From: Planctomycetota bacterium
GTDB taxonomy: Bacteria; Planctomycetota; SKW154
Direction: 5' to 3'
NCBI GenBank assembly: GCA_026418755.1
Contig: JAOAAR010000057.1
Coordinates: 1-8,950, forward strand
Length of the DNA: 8,950 nucleotides
The translations under genes and the position numbers were made by a program. This document shows, piece after piece, positions 6,690-8,950 of this stretch (position 1 is the stretch's first letter; each line of letters opens with the position of its first letter). Below the pieces are notes generated by a model, which was given only the letters and a program-made list of their open reading frames with translations, was not told the origin of the DNA and did no database searches.

Positions 6690-6774
6690 GCCGGAGTGGC
6701 GGAACTGGCAGACGCGTTGGATTCAAAATCCAATCTCCGGTAAGGAGGTAAGGGTTCGACTCCCTTCTCCGGCA
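6690..6774 (+). tRNA. tRNA-Leu, anticodon CAA
   Basis: An 85-nt class II tRNA that reads UUG codons. The acceptor stem GCCGGAG (6690-6696) pairs fully with CTCCGGC (6767-6773), and the discriminator is A6774. The D stem is GCG/CGC (6699-6701 with 6713-6715). The anticodon stem TTGGA/TCCAA (6717-6721 with 6729-6733) closes a 7-nt loop TTCAAAA with anticodon CAA at 6724-6726. A long variable arm (6734-6749) has a CTCC/GGAG stem. The T arm AAGGG-TTCGACT-CCCTT spans 6750-6766. CCA is not encoded (CTT follows), so it must be added after transcription. No terminator follows; a protein gene starts 18 nt later. Confidence 0.97.
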
Positions 6775-6779
6775 CTTGT

Positions 6780-6785
6780 AGGAGG
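6780..6785 (+). promoter_or_regulatory. Ribosome binding site deciding the TTG start of the HD gene
   Basis: AGGAGG lies 5 nt after the tRNA 3' end and 7 nt before TTG at 6793. This consensus site at ideal spacing rules out the much longer upstream reading frame that would run through the tRNA. Confidence 0.8.
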
Positions 6786-6792
6786 AAAGAGG

Positions 6793-7305
6793 TTGAAAAT
6801 CACAGAACTCATCAAAGAATTTGGCTTGATTGAGGAGGAGGATTTACGGGAAAGATGCATTTCGGTATGGGAGCGAGCGCTAAAAGAGCACCGTATCAAA
6901 GCGGAAGACTTGAAAAAAAACTCTTTTTGCTCTGATGTGCCATTTGATGTGGTAAACCTCGTGGCGCATATACGGGCGGTTGCGCAGACTGCAGCCCATT
7001 TAGCAGACACATACGAGCATCTCTACGGAGTAAAAGTGAAAAAAGATGTCCTCCTCGCAGGTGCCCTCTTGCATGATGTTGGAAAACTGGACGAAAGGGA
7101 AAACCCATTATTAGAACATTCTTTGAGTAGTGTTTTGAGAGCGAAAGATGCGGGAATAAAGGAGGATGTTCTGCACACGATAGCGTTTCATTCGGAGACA
7201 TCTGCGGCAAAAAGGAGAAGCGTGGAGGCAGAGTTGTTATATTTCGCAGACTTCGTCCATTATAGACCTCTCTTAAGGTTGGAAGAGAAGCAAAAAAAGT
7301 CTTGA
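6793..7305 (+). CDS. HD-domain metal-dependent phosphohydrolase
   Basis: Predicted cytoplasmic HD-superfamily hydrolase (170 aa from the TTG start). Residues 1-45 are charged and helical. The HD core then shows H59, the paired H94-D95 (ALLHDVGK, 91-98), H109 (LLEHS), H133 (IAFHSE) and D153 (YFADFVHY). This is the usual order of metal ligands for HD/HDIG phosphohydrolases, which cleave nucleotides, cyclic dinucleotides, (p)ppGpp or RNA. No GYP motif, synthetase or sensory domain is attached, so substrate is unknown; small stand-alone members are often nucleotide phosphatases or phosphodiesterases. TTG is chosen because of the AGGAGG 7 nt upstream and because any earlier start would translate the tRNA. 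The gene is probably expressed from the tRNA promoter. Its TGA lies within a candidate -35 for the next gene. Confidence 0.85.
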   Translation: MKITELIKEFGLIEEEDLRERCISVWERALKEHRIKAEDLKKNSFCSDVPFDVVNLVAHIRAVAQTAAHLADTYEHLYGVKVKKDVLLAGALLHDVGKLDERENPLLEHSLSSVLRAKDAGIKEDVLHTIAFHSETSAAKRRSVEAELLYFADFVHYRPLLRLEEKQKKS

Positions 7306-7332
7306 CTTATTCTTATACACAGAAGATATTAT
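7302..7332 (+). promoter_or_regulatory. Candidate promoter for pilM
   Basis: TTGACT (7302-7307, 5 of 6) includes the TGA stop of the HD gene. Two overlapping -10 options follow: GATATT (7325-7330, 17-nt spacer, 4 of 6) and TATTAT (7327-7332, 19-nt spacer, 5 of 6). Transcription would start about 20 nt before the pilM ATG. Read-through from the tRNA-HD unit is also possible, since no terminator is seen. Confidence 0.45.
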
Positions 7333-7357
7333 TAAAGATGTTTTTCGGAGTTTGAGA

Positions 7358-8404
7358 ATGGGGCTGTTCAGGTTTAAAAAGGGGCGTTGTTTAATAGGAC
7401 TTGATATTGGTTCGAGTGCAGTTAAGGCGGTAGAGTTCACAGACCACGGTGACAGACTTGCCGTGACAGCATACAACCAGAAGCCGTTGGAGTCGAAAGA
7501 GGCGGCAGCAGACATTGTCAGAGAGTGTATCATTGATGGCAACTTCCACACCAGAGATGTGGCAACTTCTGTTTCCGGTAGAGGAGTGGTCGTCCGTTTC
7601 GTAAATATGATGAAGATGAGCCAGGAAGAATTGGAAAAAGCGGTTCAGTTCGAAGCAGATAAGTACATCCCCTTTGAATTGAGCGATGTAGTACTTGCTT
7701 CGCAAAAGTTAGAAGAGATAAAAGACCCGACAATGAGTGAGCGCGAGATGAAAGTGCTTTTGGTAGCGGTTAAAAAAGAGACGATTGAGGAGCATATAGA
7801 CATATTAAGAAAAGCGGGGCTCAATCCTCAGATAATAGATGTAGATGCATTTGCATTGAGTAATGCGTTTGAGATGAAAGAGCTGTTGGGTCCGAAGATG
7901 GCAGCCTCCGACAAAGTGGACGCATTGGTTGACATAGGGTCGAACAAGACGAACATCAGCATTGTAAAGAATATGGCGCTCCGTTTCTCAAGAGAGTTTT
8001 ACATCGCTGGAAACGATTTTACAGACGCAGTGGCGAAACGGCTTCAGATGGACTTACAGGAAGCAGAAGCAGTGAAAGCAAATCCTGCCGGGAGAGAACA
8101 GGAAGTAGAAGAAGCCGTCCGCCAACTGATTGAGGACTTCGCAAACGAGATACATCTTTCGTCAGATTACTACGAGAGCAAATACGAGGAGGAGGTTGAT
8201 GAAATATATCTATCAGGAGGCGGTGCAAAGTTATACGGTCTGGCTCAGTCGCTTGAGCAGATATTCGGAAAGAGAGTCTCTTTGTGGGACCCCTTTGAAG
8301 GATACGATGTGGATACATCGAATGTGAATACTGACGCACTGGCGAGGAATGCACCAAGGCTTGTCATTGCCGCAGGGCTTGCGGCGAGAATCAGAGGAGG
8401 ATAA
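7358..8404 (+). CDS. pilM: Type IV pilus assembly protein PilM (actin-like ATPase)
   Basis: Predicted cytoplasmic actin/FtsA-fold protein (348 aa, typical length) that binds the N-terminal tail of PilN and links the PilN-PilO inner-membrane complex to the pilus motor. The first phosphate loop is LIGLDIGSSAVKAVE (12-26). QFEADKYIPFEL (97-108) is a conserved PilM stretch. The second phosphate loop is VDIGSNKTNISI (191-202), and the adenosine-side motif is LSGGGAKLYGL (285-295). I chose ATG 7358 because GGAG at 7347-7350 lies 7 nt upstream; an in-frame TTG at 7352 is only 1 nt from that site. The next gene, 5 nt after the stop, is pilN, which confirms the assignment. A split GspL-like type II secretion role is less likely but cannot be excluded without the downstream genes. 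Confidence 0.95.
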   Translation: MGLFRFKKGRCLIGLDIGSSAVKAVEFTDHGDRLAVTAYNQKPLESKEAAADIVRECIIDGNFHTRDVATSVSGRGVVVRFVNMMKMSQEELEKAVQFEADKYIPFELSDVVLASQKLEEIKDPTMSEREMKVLLVAVKKETIEEHIDILRKAGLNPQIIDVDAFALSNAFEMKELLGPKMAASDKVDALVDIGSNKTNISIVKNMALRFSREFYIAGNDFTDAVAKRLQMDLQEAEAVKANPAGREQEVEEAVRQLIEDFANEIHLSSDYYESKYEEEVDEIYLSGGGAKLYGLAQSLEQIFGKRVSLWDPFEGYDVDTSNVNTDALARNAPRLVIAAGLAARIRGG

Positions 8405-8409
8405 GACTG

Positions 8410-8950
8410 ATGATTAGAATCAATCTGCTGCCCCCGGAATACAGAAAGATAGAGAAAACACCGATAGGGTTTTTCATCGCTTTCTTGATATCAGTAGTTA
8501 TCGCATGTCTGAGCGCAGTCGCATTTGCCTATCTCTTCATAGATGTCAAGTCGGCAAACAAAGTACTCAAAGGGGTTGAAGAAGAGAAAGAGAAACTTTA
8601 CAAAGAAGTTGCGGAGATAGAAGAACTGAGGAAAAAGTTGCAAGAGTATTCAAGAAGACAGTTCGTCATAATGGCGATTCGTTCAGGGAGGATATATTGG
8701 TCACGCAAGTTAGATTTGCTTGCCGAATTGACACCGAAAAACATCTGGTTCTCCACAATGCGGATGGAGCAGAAGGCACCTATTTCTGCCACTGAAGCAA
8801 GCGCGCCAAATATAGACGGAGGATGCCTTGCCGTAGAGGGCTTTCTTAAGGGAGTCAAATTCGACGATTTGGCTGATTACAGGACAACGATTCAAAGAAA
8901 CCGTATCTTCTACTCAGACTTTTCATACACAAAGCCTCCGAATTTCAAGC
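8410..8950 (+). CDS. pilN: Type IV pilus assembly protein PilN (3' end outside window)
   Basis: The reading frame is open to the last base (180 complete codons, no stop). The product starts MIRINLLPPEYRK, and the INLLP motif is the PilN tail that inserts into a groove of PilM. One transmembrane helix at about 19-44 follows, then a charged coiled coil at about 46-82 (GVEEEKEKLYKEVAEIEELRKKL), then the periplasmic ferredoxin-like part beginning near W97-W113 (LDLLAELTPKNIWF). This is the standard PilN layout; family members are usually around 180-220 aa, so little is missing. AGAGGAGG (8393-8400) at the end of pilM sits 9 nt before the ATG. PilN partners PilO and PilM in the inner-membrane alignment complex; pilO would be expected next. 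Confidence 0.93.
   Translation, partial: MIRINLLPPEYRKIEKTPIGFFIAFLISVVIACLSAVAFAYLFIDVKSANKVLKGVEEEKEKLYKEVAEIEELRKKLQEYSRRQFVIMAIRSGRIYWSRKLDLLAELTPKNIWFSTMRMEQKAPISATEASAPNIDGGCLAVEGFLKGVKFDDLADYRTTIQRNRIFYSDFSYTKPPNFK

Noticed and set aside
6574..6792. Upstream extension of the HD reading frame from a TTG at 6574 (total 243 codons)
   Set aside because: It runs straight through the tRNA-Leu; the resulting EPEWRNWQTRW peptide is simply translated tRNA. The AGGAGG at 6780 sets the start at 6793.
7352..7357. TTG as the pilM start
   Set aside because: It is 1 nt from the Shine-Dalgarno sequence; the ATG at 7358 has proper spacing.
1..8950. Mobile elements, CRISPR arrays, toxin-antitoxin or defence genes
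   Set aside because: No terminal inverted repeats, regularly spaced repeats, transposase or integrase motifs were seen. The HD protein stands alone without a nuclease, cyclase or effector partner, so I do not call it a defence system.

Overview
The window reads as chromosomal DNA from a Gram-negative (diderm) bacterium that makes heptose-containing lipopolysaccharide and carries type IV pilus genes. Base composition is moderate by eye. Protein sequences diverge from the enterobacterial versions: the heptose kinase and adenylyltransferase are separate genes, and some kinase motifs are unusual. This suggests a lineage outside the well-studied Proteobacteria, but I cannot name it. I see no phage, transposon, CRISPR or integrase signal.

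Region 1 (1-3310, plus strand) is a tightly packed envelope operon. It holds the 3' part of an MsbA-type lipid exporter, an RfaE1-type heptose-7-phosphate kinase, an RfaE2-type heptose-1-phosphate adenylyltransferase and an LpxL-type lipid A acyltransferase. Every junction is an overlap (ATGA, 29 nt, ATGA), so translation is probably coupled. The products supply ADP-heptose for the inner core, finish lipid A acylation and flip the product across the inner membrane.

Region 2 (3316-4284, minus strand) is an extended-SDR nucleotide-sugar epimerase/dehydratase. It starts with TTG and ends 5 nt from the end of the acyltransferase gene. A 98-nt divergent spacer (4285-4382) with candidate promoters on both strands separates it from region 3.

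Region 3 (4383-5468, plus strand) encodes an exported protein of 361 residues that I do not recognise. It is followed by a terminator-like hairpin and a convergent class II histone-deacetylase-like amidohydrolase (5586-6533, minus strand) with its metal ligands intact.

Region 4 (6534-8950, plus strand) starts with a well-formed promoter and a tRNA-Leu(CAA). Only 18 nt after the tRNA lies an HD-domain hydrolase gene that starts with TTG. Next comes a candidate promoter overlapping the HD stop codon, then pilM and the 5' part of pilN, which runs off the window. PilM and PilN form the cytoplasmic/inner-membrane platform of the type IV pilus machine; pilO and others would be expected downstream.

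Most of the window is recognisable housekeeping and envelope biology. The points most worth a second look are the tRNA-HD gene arrangement, the unrecognised exported protein, the altered motifs in the heptose kinase, and the sharp difference in strand composition between the LPS block and the pilus block.
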